Shown one piece after another: positions 8,736 to 17,616 of a stretch of 64,000 bases of DNA. Each line of letters opens with the position of its first letter. The stretch's first letter is position 1. Position numbers and translations under genes: made by a program. The notes under the pieces were generated by a model. The model was given only the letters and a program-made list of their open reading frames with translations, ran no database searches and had not been told where the DNA came from. This DNA is from an uncultured bacterium (lineage in GTDB: Bacteria; UBP6; UBA1177). The stretch covers positions 1-64,000 of the forward strand of contig CAJOFY010000019.1 in NCBI GenBank assembly GCA_905233945.1. The letters run 5' to 3'.

Positions 8736-9455
8736 ATGTCGAAAAAAATGGTTTCAATAGTAATTCCTGTTTACAATGAAGAGAAAATTCTTGAGTCTGC
8801 TGTCGAAAATCTGAAGAAAACTCTTGCTGAGTTCGCGGAAGATTTTGATTTCGAGTTGATTTTGGCGGAAAACGGAAGCAAAGACAATACTCTGGCTAAA
8901 GGCGGTGAGCTCTCGGAAAAAGATCCGTTTGTTACGATTTTTCATCATCCGGAACCTGATTACGGGCTTGCGCTTCAGGCAGGAATCCGCCGTGCCAAAG
9001 GTGAAATTGTCGTCTGTGATGAGATAGATTTGTGCCTTCCAGAGTTTTACAGAGACGCTCTTAAAATTTTCAAAGAGGGCGGGGCAGAAATGGTTGTAGG
9101 ATCTAAAAGGGCTAAAGGCGCCAACGACCAGAGACCGCTCGGACGCAGGTTCGCGACATTCATTTTAAATATGTTGCTCAAAATCCTTCTCGGGCTCAAA
9201 GGAACGGATACCCACGGCGTGAAAGCCTTCGTCAAAGAGCCTCTGATGCCGGTTATGGACAAGTGCCTCGTCGGCAAGGACATTTTTGCAAGTGAATTCG
9301 TAATACGTGCAGAACGCGCCGGAATAAAAATCGCCGAAGTTCCGATTTCACTCGATGAAAAACGGGCGCCTTCCATAAACCTTATAAAAAGAGTGCCTAA
9401 GGTTCTTTCCAATCTGGCATATCTTTTCTGGAATATCAGAATTAAAAAAGATTAA
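8736..9455 (+). CDS. Family 2 glycosyltransferase (polyprenyl-phosphate sugar synthase type)
   Basis: GT-A fold glycosyltransferase of 239 residues. Motifs in order: the nucleotide-binding start VSIVIPVYNEEKILESAVEN, ENGSKDNTL, GLALQAGIRRAKGEIVVCDE as the donor-site region (DEIDL stands where DXDL is usual), and GTDTHGVKAF. It lacks the C-terminal membrane helices of DolP-mannose or undecaprenyl-P glucose synthases, so it could be soluble or peripheral. The ATG follows GGAGG by eight bases; the longer track ORF has no such site. It stands alone, converges on dxr, and its stop codon overlaps the dxr stop. The substrate cannot be told from sequence. Confidence 0.85.
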   Translation: MSKKMVSIVIPVYNEEKILESAVENLKKTLAEFAEDFDFELILAENGSKDNTLAKGGELSEKDPFVTIFHHPEPDYGLALQAGIRRAKGEIVVCDEIDLCLPEFYRDALKIFKEGGAEMVVGSKRAKGANDQRPLGRRFATFILNMLLKILLGLKGTDTHGVKAFVKEPLMPVMDKCLVGKDIFASEFVIRAERAGIKIAEVPISLDEKRAPSINLIKRVPKVLSNLAYLFWNIRIKKD

Positions 9456-10591
9456 ATTGCAAAATCTTCTATTTCTTTAATAAAATCAGATATTTCTTCA
9501 ATTGATGAAGGCGGCTTGAGTCCGCTGAATCTTGCGGTTGCGGCTTGAACTGTCTGATGGATTCCCCTTACTTTGATTTCGCCTTTGAGGAACTTTGAAA
9601 CTGCTGTTTCATCCGAGATCGCGTATGCGACCATGCCGGAGAAATCGCGGTTTCTCAGGAGTTCGAAAGCGGTTTTTAAAAGCGGATATTTGATAAGGTC
9701 GGGCTTTTGAAAAGTCATGTTTTTGCCAGTAAATTCAAAGTTCATTTCGGGAAATTTTTCGGCGACATCAAGCATTTCTGGGTAGGAGAGTGCCGCCGCG
9801 ATCGGGACAAGCATGTTTCCTACGGCATTCTGCGAAATTGCCGAGCCGTCTTTGAAAAGGAGCGCCGCGTGAACGTTTACGCTCGGGTGGACAAGGACAT
9901 CAAGTTTTTCCGGTTCAACGTCGAAAAGCCAGAACGCTTCGAAAAGTTCCAGGCCTTTGTTCAGCATTGTCGCGCTGTCGATTGTCACTTTCTGGCCCAT
10001 GCTCCAGACCGGATGTCTGAGTGCTGCAGCCGCGTCGGCGTTTTCCATTTCAGCCGCGCTCATATCACGCAGAGCTCCGCCGGAAGCGGTGATATAGACT
10101 TTAGCTAAAGTTTCGCGGTCGCATTTTTCAAGAAGCTGCATGAGGGCCGCGTGCTCGCTGTCGATAGGGATTATTTTGGTGCGGTCGGAAGTGACTTTTT
10201 GACCGAGATAGTATCCTGCGATAACTAAAGATTCTTTGTTCGCAAGACATACTGGAATTCCGCGTTTTATCGCTTCGATCGTGATTTTCCAGCCCGATTT
10301 CCCAGGAAGAGCCATGACGATCTTATCGGGGGCTAGGTCGAGAAGGCGTATGATTCCTTCTTCGCCGGAATATATTTCGCCGCTGAATTTTACTTTTTCC
10401 GCATCAGCCGCATCAGAAACAGCTACAGCCTTCAACGATTGGTGGCGCAGAATAATTTCGTTTAGAAGCGTGATGTTTTTTCCTGCCGAGCAGCCGATTA
10501 TTTCAAATTTGTCGCTGTAAGCTCTGACGAGGCGTTCGGTGTTCGTGCCGATCGAGCCAGTGATACCGAAAATTACGATTTTATCCGACAT
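9452..10591 (-). CDS. dxr: 1-deoxy-D-xylulose 5-phosphate reductoisomerase
   Basis: Dxr (IspC) converts DXP to 2-C-methyl-D-erythritol 4-phosphate with NADPH and a divalent metal, the committed step of the MEP isoprenoid pathway. Visible: NADPH-binding start FGITGSIGTNTERLV, LANKESLVIAG, metal/substrate motifs IDSEH and ITASGGALRD, the catalytic-loop region HPVWSMGQKVTIDSATMLNK, and a C-terminal helical domain. Length (379) is normal. Its ATG lies inside the end of cdsA (11-base overlap), so it is translationally coupled. Gene order pheT-cdsA-dxr supplies isoprenoid and phospholipid precursors from one transcript. Confidence 0.95.
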   Translation of the reverse strand: MSDKIVIFGITGSIGTNTERLVRAYSDKFEIIGCSAGKNITLLNEIILRHQSLKAVAVSDAADAEKVKFSGEIYSGEEGIIRLLDLAPDKIVMALPGKSGWKITIEAIKRGIPVCLANKESLVIAGYYLGQKVTSDRTKIIPIDSEHAALMQLLEKCDRETLAKVYITASGGALRDMSAAEMENADAAAALRHPVWSMGQKVTIDSATMLNKGLELFEAFWLFDVEPEKLDVLVHPSVNVHAALLFKDGSAISQNAVGNMLVPIAAALSYPEMLDVAEKFPEMNFEFTGKNMTFQKPDLIKYPLLKTAFELLRNRDFSGMVAYAISDETAVSKFLKGEIKVRGIHQTVQAATARFSGLKPPSSIEEISDFIKEIEDFAI

Positions 10592-11471
10592 AACTTTTTA
10601 CGAGAAGTGAGACAAAAACAACAACTGCCGAGACGAGAAGTGAGTCTATGCGGTCGAATATTCCGCCGTGGCCAGGAATCAGGTTGCTTGAATCCTTGAC
10701 TCCCGCGCCGCGTTTGATGAGCGATTCGACAAGGTCGCCGAACTGAGCAAAAATGCCGTCAAGAAGCGCGACTGCAAGGACGAACCACATATTTTCGTTT
10801 TTAAGAGCCGTAAGGGCGAAGACAAGACCGGCAATAACCGAGAAAATCATGCCGGAGACTGCTCCTTCCCAAGTCTTTTTGGGGCTTATGGCCGGAGCAA
10901 ATTTGTGCTTTCCGAGCGCTTTGCCGCCGAAGTATGCCGCGCTGTCGCAGACCCACGGAATTACGAGCATGAAAAGAAGCCAGTGGTAGTGCGGCCCGTA
11001 GTGGCGTATCAGCGGGAAAAGCCCGAGAGTGAGACCGAAATAGAAAAATCCGAAGAAATAGACGTTCATTCTTCTGAATTTCACTTCGATCGGATCCTTG
11101 CCAGTGAGAGCGATCATCGGAATAAGTGCGACTCCGCCGAAAAGTGCCGCAAGAAACTGCTTGAGCGGCATATTCAGCCGCCACAGGATTTCACCTGTTT
11201 TAGCCATCTCAGCGATATTTGCAGTCGCAGGATCTGACGCTGGAAGAAAGATTGCGTCCATCCGCATGATCGAATTCGCCATCGAAAGCATAAGGATCGC
11301 CGCGATGATGAAAAGCGGGTGGTTCCTCTCTTTGAACATTGAAAGGTATTCGGCAAAAGCGAAAAACGCCAGCGCGATTATGACATAGTTGAAAATGTAG
11401 GGCGGCAGATAGTAGATCATTCCGACTGCCGCTACGATCAGGCATGCCGCCGTGATGATGCGTGTTTTCAT
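10581..11471 (-). CDS. cdsA: Phosphatidate cytidylyltransferase
   Basis: CdsA makes CDP-diacylglycerol from phosphatidate and CTP in the inner membrane. The protein has about seven to eight hydrophobic helices and ends with the family signature: KRGAGVKDSSNLIPGHGGIF then DRIDSLL. Residues such as CDSAAYFGGKALGKHKFAP and ISPKKTWEGAVSG are also typical. The start has GGAG seven bases upstream. It lies 18 bases after pheT and overlaps dxr; neighbouring cdsA and dxr is a widespread arrangement, while pheT upstream is less usual. Confidence 0.95.
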   Translation of the reverse strand: MKTRIITAACLIVAAVGMIYYLPPYIFNYVIIALAFFAFAEYLSMFKERNHPLFIIAAILMLSMANSIMRMDAIFLPASDPATANIAEMAKTGEILWRLNMPLKQFLAALFGGVALIPMIALTGKDPIEVKFRRMNVYFFGFFYFGLTLGLFPLIRHYGPHYHWLLFMLVIPWVCDSAAYFGGKALGKHKFAPAISPKKTWEGAVSGMIFSVIAGLVFALTALKNENMWFVLAVALLDGIFAQFGDLVESLIKRGAGVKDSSNLIPGHGGIFDRIDSLLVSAVVVFVSLLVKSYVG

Positions 11472-11489
11472 AAAGGACTCCGTTTGTGG

Positions 11490-13874
11490 TTAGTCACCGC
11501 TGATTTTCCAGCCTGCGTTTCTGAGAGCTGCAAATACTTTCTGCTGCGTTTCCTTCATCTCATCGATCGTGAGAGTGCGCTCTTTCGCATTGAGAACGAC
11601 TCTCATCGTGATGCTTGCAAAGCTGGGAAGGATCGGGAAACCTGTGAATTTGTCAACAAGTTTGGTCTCGATGAAAATTTTCGGATCGACTGCTTTTTTG
11701 ACGACATTCAGAAGCTGCGAACTTTCAGTTCTTTCGGGAACGATCGCCGAAACGTCGAAACTCGTCGAGGGGAATTTGAGAAGCTGCTCGAATTTTGTAT
11801 TCCTTTCAGGCAGGTCAAAAAGCATCGTCTGCTCGATCTCGATGTATGCGACGGGAACGTTGATGTCGCATTTTTTGAGTATCGCCGGATGAACTTCGCC
11901 GAAAATCGCAATCGGATCTTTTCCTGCAAGGACGACTGCCGACTTGTTCGGGTGAAGGAATTCCGTTCCGCAGAGGGCGTTGCCCGTGATCCTTTCAAAA
12001 CGAAGCGGCGGAGTTCTGAGCTCTTTCGCGATAGAAACCATGATCCTCTTCGTGTATTCAAAGAGTTCAGGTGTTCCGACTGCGATTATGCCGATTCTCT
12101 TTCTCTCGTCGTCGACTGTGAAGATGCGTCCAAATTCAAAGAGAGTGAACTGCTTGAAATTTTTAAGGTTTTCGTGAACATTCTTGACCAGACCCTGGAA
12201 AAGTGAGTATCTGAGGTAAGGTGTATCTCTTTCGTCAACTGTTTCGACGATTTTTTCTTTCGGGAACGGAACGAGCTCGAGGTCGTTTGCGCCGTAGAAC
12301 GAGTAGTTCATAACTTCGTTCGCACCGAATCCTTTTGCAAGAAGGTTCTTCAGAATCTCGGTTTTTTCCATATCTTTGTTGCGTGCCGGACGTTCGACTT
12401 CAAAGTATGGACTCTGCGGCTTGATGTTGTTGAAGCCGTAAAGTCTGCCGACTTCTTCGACGATGTCTTCTGCGATAGAGACATCCTTGCTTCTTCTGTG
12501 AGCCGGAACTTCGATCGTGAGTTTTCCGCCCTCGTTTTTAACACCGAAATCGAGGTAGGTGAGCATCGAAACGATCTTTTCATCGCCGAGGTCTTCTGCC
12601 GGAATGCCGAGAAGCGAGCGGATCCTGTCGGTCGTGATGACGATGTTTCCTTTGAAACCGTAACCCTCGCTGTTATCGGCCGTTGCAAGTTCCGAAGTGA
12701 TGACTGCGCCCGGAATTATCTCTTTGATGAGAGTTACGATGCGCTCCATTGCAAGGTAGCAGTTTTCGACCCAGAGCGATTTTTCGTATCTGTTGACCGC
12801 GTCGGTCCTGAGGTCGAGCCTGTTTGCCGTTCTGCGGACGCTTGCCGGCGAGAAAAGAGCCGACTCGATGAAGATCTCGGTCGTATCGTCCTTGATCTCG
12901 CTGTTGAGACCGCCCATGACGCCCGCGATCGCAAGGCTTCTCGTTTCGTCCGCGATGACTGCGTCTGTCGATTTGAGAACTCTCGGAACGTTGTCAAGGG
13001 TCGTGAAGTTTTCGCCTTCGAATGCATCACGGATCACGATTTTGTTTCCCGCGATGTCGCGTCTGTCGAAGGTGTGAAGCGGATGGCCGACTTCATACAT
13101 GACGTAGTTTGCAATATCGACGATGTTGTTTATCGGACGGAGCCCGACATTTTCCAGTCTTGCCTTCATCCAGTCAGGCGAAGGAGCGGTTTTGAGGTTG
13201 CTGACTTTGAGACCGAGATAGTGGAGGCAACGCGGAGTTTTGATCTCGATTACAAATTTTTCGTCAACTCTGTCGGCTTTGATGCCAGTGTATTTGAGCT
13301 CACGCTTCCACGGAAGTTCGAAGATCGCCCTGATTTCACGCGCTATTCCGTAGTGACCCCAGAGATCGGGCCTGTGGTTTATAGTCTTGTTTTCGATTTC
13401 AATTACGAAATCCTGTCTGTTGAAGATTTTTTTGAGGGGAACGCCGATCTCTGTTGCCGGATCGAGAACCATGATGCCCGAGTGGTCTGTTCCGAGGCCG
13501 AGTTCGTCTTCAGCGCAGATCATACCGCAGCTTTCGACTCCGCGGATTTTTGCAGGTTTTATCTCGAAATTGCCCGGAAGAACTGTTCCCAGCGGAGCGA
13601 ATGCGACAGTCTGACCTTCTGCGATATTCGGCGCGCCGCATACGACGGTCTGCTCTTTTTTGCCGTCAAAAACGGTGGCAAGATGAAGGTGATCCGAATT
13701 CGGATGGTTCTCGACTTTCATTACTTTCGCCGTGATGACCTGGTCGAAGTGCTTGAAAAGCCACGCGTAATCCTCGACTTCCGCCGATTTCATCGTCAGC
13801 TGTTTAGCGATCTCTTCCGCGGCGATTCCGCTGAGATCTATGTAGTCGTTAAGCCAGTTCAAAGATAATTTCAT
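11490..13874 (-). CDS. pheT: Phenylalanyl-tRNA synthetase beta subunit
   Basis: PheT pairs with PheS to charge tRNA-Phe. Domains in order: N-terminal segment MKLSLNWLNDYIDLSG, EMAP-like tRNA-binding domain at about 40-150 (ENHPNSDHLHLATVFDGK, EDELGLGTDHSG), B3/B4 region with the editing site (LFSPASVRRTANRLDLRTDA), B5 domain, catalytic-like core (NEVMNYSFYGANDLELVPFP-type segment), and the C-terminal ferredoxin-fold anticodon-binding domain (KFPSTSFDVSAIVPER). Length 794 is normal. The start follows AGGAG. pheS is not next to it, so the two subunit genes are separated in this genome. A 456-residue antisense ORF is a shadow of this gene. Confidence 0.96.
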   Translation of the reverse strand: MKLSLNWLNDYIDLSGIAAEEIAKQLTMKSAEVEDYAWLFKHFDQVITAKVMKVENHPNSDHLHLATVFDGKKEQTVVCGAPNIAEGQTVAFAPLGTVLPGNFEIKPAKIRGVESCGMICAEDELGLGTDHSGIMVLDPATEIGVPLKKIFNRQDFVIEIENKTINHRPDLWGHYGIAREIRAIFELPWKRELKYTGIKADRVDEKFVIEIKTPRCLHYLGLKVSNLKTAPSPDWMKARLENVGLRPINNIVDIANYVMYEVGHPLHTFDRRDIAGNKIVIRDAFEGENFTTLDNVPRVLKSTDAVIADETRSLAIAGVMGGLNSEIKDDTTEIFIESALFSPASVRRTANRLDLRTDAVNRYEKSLWVENCYLAMERIVTLIKEIIPGAVITSELATADNSEGYGFKGNIVITTDRIRSLLGIPAEDLGDEKIVSMLTYLDFGVKNEGGKLTIEVPAHRRSKDVSIAEDIVEEVGRLYGFNNIKPQSPYFEVERPARNKDMEKTEILKNLLAKGFGANEVMNYSFYGANDLELVPFPKEKIVETVDERDTPYLRYSLFQGLVKNVHENLKNFKQFTLFEFGRIFTVDDERKRIGIIAVGTPELFEYTKRIMVSIAKELRTPPLRFERITGNALCGTEFLHPNKSAVVLAGKDPIAIFGEVHPAILKKCDINVPVAYIEIEQTMLFDLPERNTKFEQLLKFPSTSFDVSAIVPERTESSQLLNVVKKAVDPKIFIETKLVDKFTGFPILPSFASITMRVVLNAKERTLTIDEMKETQQKVFAALRNAGWKISGD

Positions 13875-13931
13875 AGTAAATCTCCTGAAAATTATAAAAA
13901 TTCATTTGTTATAGCACAAAAAAACGGGAGT

Positions 13932-13959
13932 TTTATAGTCAAGTGCGTCCGAAATGCAA
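13932..13959 (-). promoter_or_regulatory. Promoter for pheT-cdsA-dxr
   Basis: On the minus strand TTGCAT, 16 bases, TATAAA. It lies about 60 bases before the pheT start in a 200-base divergent region shared with the fumarase operon. A second possible -10 (TATAAC) lies closer to the gene but has no partner -35. Confidence 0.5.
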
Positions 13960-14027
13960 GAAAGTTGGCAAAGCGCGAAACTCTTAACAAATTTTAAAAA
14001 AAGTAATTCTTAAAAATAGTTTTTTAT

Positions 14028-14055
14028 TTGACTTTAAAACTTCAGGACTAATAAT
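14028..14055 (+). promoter_or_regulatory. Promoter for fumarase-kor operon
   Basis: TTGACT, 16 bases, AATAAT, with the ATG of the fumarase alpha gene about 22 bases after the -10 box. This favours the downstream ATG at 14078 over the track start at 14054, which would sit on the -10 hexamer. Confidence 0.6.
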
Positions 14056-14077
14056 GCGGCGGTTGTTTGAGGTCGCA

Positions 14078-14896
14078 ATGCGGATTATAGAAGGTTTAGC
14101 CATAAAAGAGGCCGTGAAAGAGCTTTTTATCAAGCTCAATTATTCGCCTGTTTCGCTTGAAAACGTTGTTTTTGCCGATTCCGGCATGGATTCTTTCGAA
14201 AAGCAACTTGCAGAAATAATTGATGAAAACCGCAAAATGGCAAAAACGGAAAAACGTCCGCTCTGCCAGGACTGCGGTGTGGCGCAGGTTTTTGTGAAAA
14301 TGGGCAAAAACGTCACTTTCAGCGATTCTCCCTCGCTTGAGATCCTCATAAACAAAGGGGTAGAGGAGGCTTACAGCGAAGGTCTGCTCAGAAAATCGAC
14401 AGTCGCCGACCCGTTCGAGCGGAAAAACGAAGGTAAAAACCTTCCCGCTTTCATCCATTACGAACTTTGCGACGGCGACACTTTCGAGATCTGCGGCATC
14501 GCAAAAGGCGGCGGCAGCGAGAACGTGAGTGCGCAGAAGATGCTTGTTCCGGCAGTAGGACGCGAGGGTGTTGCGGAATTTGTTTTTGAAACGCTGAAAA
14601 ACGCCGGCGGAAAGGGCTGTCCGCCTTATTTTGTCGGTGTCGGAGTCGGCGGAACATTCGATTCAGTAGCAGTTTTAGCGAAAAAAGCACTTTTAGAGCA
14701 GGTCTGCGAAGACAAGGAACTGCTTGAAATGATTAATGAAAAGATAAAAGATTTAGGTTTCGGAGTCCTCGGCTTTCCAGGAATTTGTCCGGTAAAAGCA
14801 GTTTATGTGAAAAAGGCTCCGACGCATATTGCAATGATGCCTGCGGCCGTTGCTCTCAACTGTCACAGTTTCAGAACCGGCAGGGTTGAACTATGA
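14078..14896 (+). CDS. fumA: Class I fumarate hydratase, alpha subunit
   Basis: Alpha (N-terminal) half of the oxygen-sensitive [4Fe-4S] fumarase/tartrate dehydratase family, which interconverts fumarate and malate. Visible: RPLCQDCGVAQVFVKMG with one cluster-ligand cysteine, KGGGSENVSAQKML, GKGCPPYFVGVGVGGTFDS, and LGFPGICPVKAVYVKKAPTH with the remaining conserved cysteines. The track start at 14054 overlaps the predicted -10 box; the ATG at 14078 follows GAGG by five bases. It overlaps the beta subunit gene by four bases. With korDABC downstream this makes one branch of an anaerobic, possibly reductive, TCA segment. Tartrate dehydratase is an alternative activity within the family. Confidence 0.9.
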   Translation: MRIIEGLAIKEAVKELFIKLNYSPVSLENVVFADSGMDSFEKQLAEIIDENRKMAKTEKRPLCQDCGVAQVFVKMGKNVTFSDSPSLEILINKGVEEAYSEGLLRKSTVADPFERKNEGKNLPAFIHYELCDGDTFEICGIAKGGGSENVSAQKMLVPAVGREGVAEFVFETLKNAGGKGCPPYFVGVGVGGTFDSVAVLAKKALLEQVCEDKELLEMINEKIKDLGFGVLGFPGICPVKAVYVKKAPTHIAMMPAAVALNCHSFRTGRVEL

Positions 14897-15384
14897 TAAG
14901 CGCGGATAAGGAACTTAAAGCGGGAAACATCGTGAATTTAAGCGGAGAAATGTTCACTCTGCGCGACAATTCCGCAAAAAAACTCGCCGCAATGCTTGAA
15001 AACGGCGAAAATCCTAACTTTCCGCTTGAAAATTCCGCTGTTTTCTTTGCCGCTCCGACTCCCGGATTCGAGGAAGGACGCGCCAGCATAGGTCCTACGA
15101 CGAGCGCGAGAATGGCGGCGTTTATTCCGAAACTGATTGAAAAAGGTGTGAAATATTTTATCGGCAAAGGGGCTCTGCCTGAAGCTGCGAAAAACGTGGT
15201 TGTTGAAGGAAAAGCCTTTTATTTCCAAGCACTCGGCGGCATCGGTGCATACTACGGGAGCAAAGTCTCGTCAATGGAACTCATGCTTTTCGAAGAGTTC
15301 GGCCCCGAGGCGGTTTACAAAGTTGAGGTATCGGATTTTCCGGTAATAATTTCAATAGATTCAGATGGTGGCATATTTTTTTAA
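14893..15384 (+). CDS. fumB: Class I fumarate hydratase, beta subunit
   Basis: Beta (C-terminal) half of the class I fumarase; it closes the active site over the cluster held by the alpha subunit. The fold is recognised from LKAGNIVNLSGEMFTLRDNS, IGPTTSARMAAFIPKLIEKG, KYFIGKGALPEAAKN and the C-terminal EFGPEAVYKVEVSDFPV. Length 163 is slightly short but complete. The start overlaps the alpha stop as ATGA, so the two chains are coupled. Sixteen bases separate its stop from the ferredoxin-like kor subunit. Confidence 0.9.
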   Translation: MISADKELKAGNIVNLSGEMFTLRDNSAKKLAAMLENGENPNFPLENSAVFFAAPTPGFEEGRASIGPTTSARMAAFIPKLIEKGVKYFIGKGALPEAAKNVVVEGKAFYFQALGGIGAYYGSKVSSMELMLFEEFGPEAVYKVEVSDFPVIISIDSDGGIFF

Positions 15385-15400
15385 CTTGTGAGGTTTGGAC

Positions 15401-15634
15401 ATGGGAAAAAGAGAATTTCAGGAAACGAAGTATGAAGGTGAAAAGTGCGTGCTGACGGTTCGTCCCGCGCTTTGCAAAGGCTGTGAAGTCTGCATCGAAT
15501 TCTGCCCGAAGAAAGTTCTTTCGCTTGAAAGAAAACAGCAGGTAGTCGTTGCCGACCACATCGAAAACTGCATCGCTTGCGGAATGTGCGAGCTGAGATG
15601 CCCCGATTTCGCTATTTACATTGAGAAAAAGTAG
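15401..15634 (+). CDS. korD: 2-oxoacid:ferredoxin oxidoreductase, ferredoxin-like delta subunit
   Basis: Small protein (77 residues) with two [4Fe-4S] motifs, CKGCEVCIEFC with CP following, and CIACGMCELRCP, the delta subunit of KGOR/VOR-type enzymes that passes electrons to free ferredoxin. The track ORF begins at a TTG two codons upstream; the ATG follows GAGG by seven bases. It is the first of four contiguous genes in the order delta-alpha-beta-gamma. Confidence 0.9.
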   Translation: MGKREFQETKYEGEKCVLTVRPALCKGCEVCIEFCPKKVLSLERKQQVVVADHIENCIACGMCELRCPDFAIYIEKK

Positions 15635-15643
15635 GAGAGAGCT

Positions 15644-16777
15644 ATGGCAAATCCAAAGTACGAATTTATTCAGGGAAACCTTGCCTGCGCTAAAGGCGCG
15701 GCTTATGCCGGCTGCAAGTTCTTCGGAGGATACCCCATCACTCCGTCGACCGAAATAGCCGAATTCATGTCAGAATATCTTCCGCAGCACGGCGGAAAGT
15801 TCATCCAGATGGAAGACGAAATCGCGTCAATCGGCTCGATCATCGGCGCATCGCTTACCGGCGCGAAGGCAATGACGGCTACAAGCGGCCCCGGTTTCTC
15901 GCTTATGCAGGAGCTTCTGGGTTACGCATGCATCGCCGAAGTTCCGATAGTTGTGGTTGACGTAATGAGAGGCGGCCCCTCCACAGGTCTTCCGACTTCT
16001 CCGGCTCAGTCCGATATTCTCCAGGCAAAATGGGGAACCCACGGCGACCATCCTTCGATCACGATCGTTCCGAACTCTGTCGAAGAGATGTTCACAGAGA
16101 CAGTCAGAGCTTTCAACCTCGCTGAATTCTTCAGAACCCCCGTTATAATCCTTGGCGATGAGATCATCGGCCACATGAGAGAAAAAATCAGAATTCCGGA
16201 ACCGGGAGAGCTCGAAGTCATCAACAGAAGCCTTCCGAACAACGACGGCGTATGCAAAACCCCGTATGCATCCGATCTCAACAAGCCGGTATGCCTTCCG
16301 AACTTCGGAAAGAGCAGGATCCACGTCACCGGTCTCAATCACGACGACACCGGTTTCCCGACCATGGATCCGAAGATCGTTGCAAGGGAAAACGAAAGAA
16401 TTTCCATGAAGATCTATCATCAGAGAAATCTGATCGACAAGTTCGAAGCTCTTCACTGCGACGACGCAAAAGTCCTTTTCCTTGCTATCGGCAGTGCGGC
16501 GAGAGCGGCTGAAGAAGTCGTCAATGTTCTCCGCGAGAGAGGCGTAAAAGCAGGTCTTTTCAGACCGATCACACTGTGGCCTTTCCCGAAGGACGAGTTC
16601 GCGAAGTATGCGGCAAACGCTGACTACATCGTTGTTCCCGAAATGAACCTGGGACAGCTCAAGACTGTTGCGGAAAGATTCACGAAACGCACGAAAATCA
16701 TTCCGATAAACCTTGTCAACGGCGAGCCTCTCGGACCTGATACCATTATTTCGGCCGTCAATCACCTTAATATTTAG
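15644..16777 (+). CDS. korA: 2-oxoglutarate:ferredoxin oxidoreductase alpha subunit
   Basis: Alpha subunit carrying the pyrimidine-binding and C-terminal transketolase-like domains of a thiamine-diphosphate 2-oxoacid:ferredoxin oxidoreductase. Visible: the N-terminal GGYPITPSTEIAEFM motif, the GIG-like segment IGASLTGAKAMTATSGPGFS, GPSTGLPTSPAQSD, and C-terminal VPEMNLGQLKTVAERF. The enzyme decarboxylates a 2-oxoacid to an acyl-CoA with reduced ferredoxin, or runs in reverse. The GLPT region and short length (377) are typical of KorA rather than pyruvate enzymes, but the substrate could also be a branched oxoacid. Confidence 0.92.
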   Translation: MANPKYEFIQGNLACAKGAAYAGCKFFGGYPITPSTEIAEFMSEYLPQHGGKFIQMEDEIASIGSIIGASLTGAKAMTATSGPGFSLMQELLGYACIAEVPIVVVDVMRGGPSTGLPTSPAQSDILQAKWGTHGDHPSITIVPNSVEEMFTETVRAFNLAEFFRTPVIILGDEIIGHMREKIRIPEPGELEVINRSLPNNDGVCKTPYASDLNKPVCLPNFGKSRIHVTGLNHDDTGFPTMDPKIVARENERISMKIYHQRNLIDKFEALHCDDAKVLFLAIGSAARAAEEVVNVLRERGVKAGLFRPITLWPFPKDEFAKYAANADYIVVPEMNLGQLKTVAERFTKRTKIIPINLVNGEPLGPDTIISAVNHLNI

Positions 16778-16788
16778 GGGAGGAGAAA

Positions 16789-17616
16789 ATGTTTGATTAT
16801 TCGCAATATTTAAGAAACGAAAAACTTCCGCACATCTGGTGCCCTGGCTGCGGTCACGGAATAGTTCTCAAATCGCTCATCAGAGCAGTCGCAAAGGCAG
16901 GCTGGAACAAAGACGAGATCGTTCTTGTCAGCGGTATCGGCTGCGCTTCAAGACTTCCGGGATACGTTGATTTCAACACGCTCCACACAGCTCACGGCCG
17001 TGCTCTCGCTTTCGCAACGGGCATCAAGCTCGCGAAACCCGAAATGCACGTAATCGTAGTTTCCGGTGACGGCGACTCCCTTGCAATCGGCGGAAACCAC
17101 TTCATCCACGCTTGCAGAAGAAACATCGACATCACGCTCATCTGCTTCAACAACGGAATTTACGGCATGACTGGCGGTCAGTATTCTCCGACCACGGCAA
17201 GCGGCGACAAAACGGCCACATCTCCTTTCGGAAACGTTGAGCCGCACTTCAACGTCGCTGAACTTGCAAAAGGTGCAGGCGCGACATTCGTTGCAAGAGG
17301 CACGAGCTACGGCGTTCCGCAGCTTGACAACTACATCTACCAGGGTCTCATGCACAAAGGCTTCTCGGTAATCGAGGCGGCTGAAGCATGCTTCACGACT
17401 CACGGCAGAAAGAACCGCAAAAAATACGGTCCCAGCAACCTTGACATGCTCAAATGGCAGAGAGACCACGCTGTTTCCGTTGAAAAGGCGGCAGGAATGA
17501 GCGAGGAAGAACTTCAGGACAAGATCATCACAGGTGTTCTCCATAATGTTGAAAAACCTGAATTTACCGAACAATATCAGAAACTTATTGATTCTTTCGG
17601 TGGAGGGGCAAAATGA
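16789..17616 (+). CDS. korB: 2-oxoglutarate:ferredoxin oxidoreductase beta subunit
   Basis: Beta subunit that binds thiamine diphosphate and its own [4Fe-4S] cluster. The start WCPGCGHGIVLKSL holds the CxxC cluster motif, GIGCASR and HTAHGRALAFATG are substrate and cofactor elements, and VVSGDGDSLAIGGNHFIHAC with NNGIYGMTGGQYSPTT is the ThDP/Mg motif. Length 275 matches KorB. GGAG lies just before the ATG; the stop overlaps the korC start. Confidence 0.93.
   Translation: MFDYSQYLRNEKLPHIWCPGCGHGIVLKSLIRAVAKAGWNKDEIVLVSGIGCASRLPGYVDFNTLHTAHGRALAFATGIKLAKPEMHVIVVSGDGDSLAIGGNHFIHACRRNIDITLICFNNGIYGMTGGQYSPTTASGDKTATSPFGNVEPHFNVAELAKGAGATFVARGTSYGVPQLDNYIYQGLMHKGFSVIEAAEACFTTHGRKNRKKYGPSNLDMLKWQRDHAVSVEKAAGMSEEELQDKIITGVLHNVEKPEFTEQYQKLIDSFGGGAK

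Noticed and set aside
12498-13868. 456-residue plus-strand ORF
   Set aside because: It lies entirely antisense to pheT, has no ribosome binding site or recognisable domain, and its composition mirrors codon usage of pheT.
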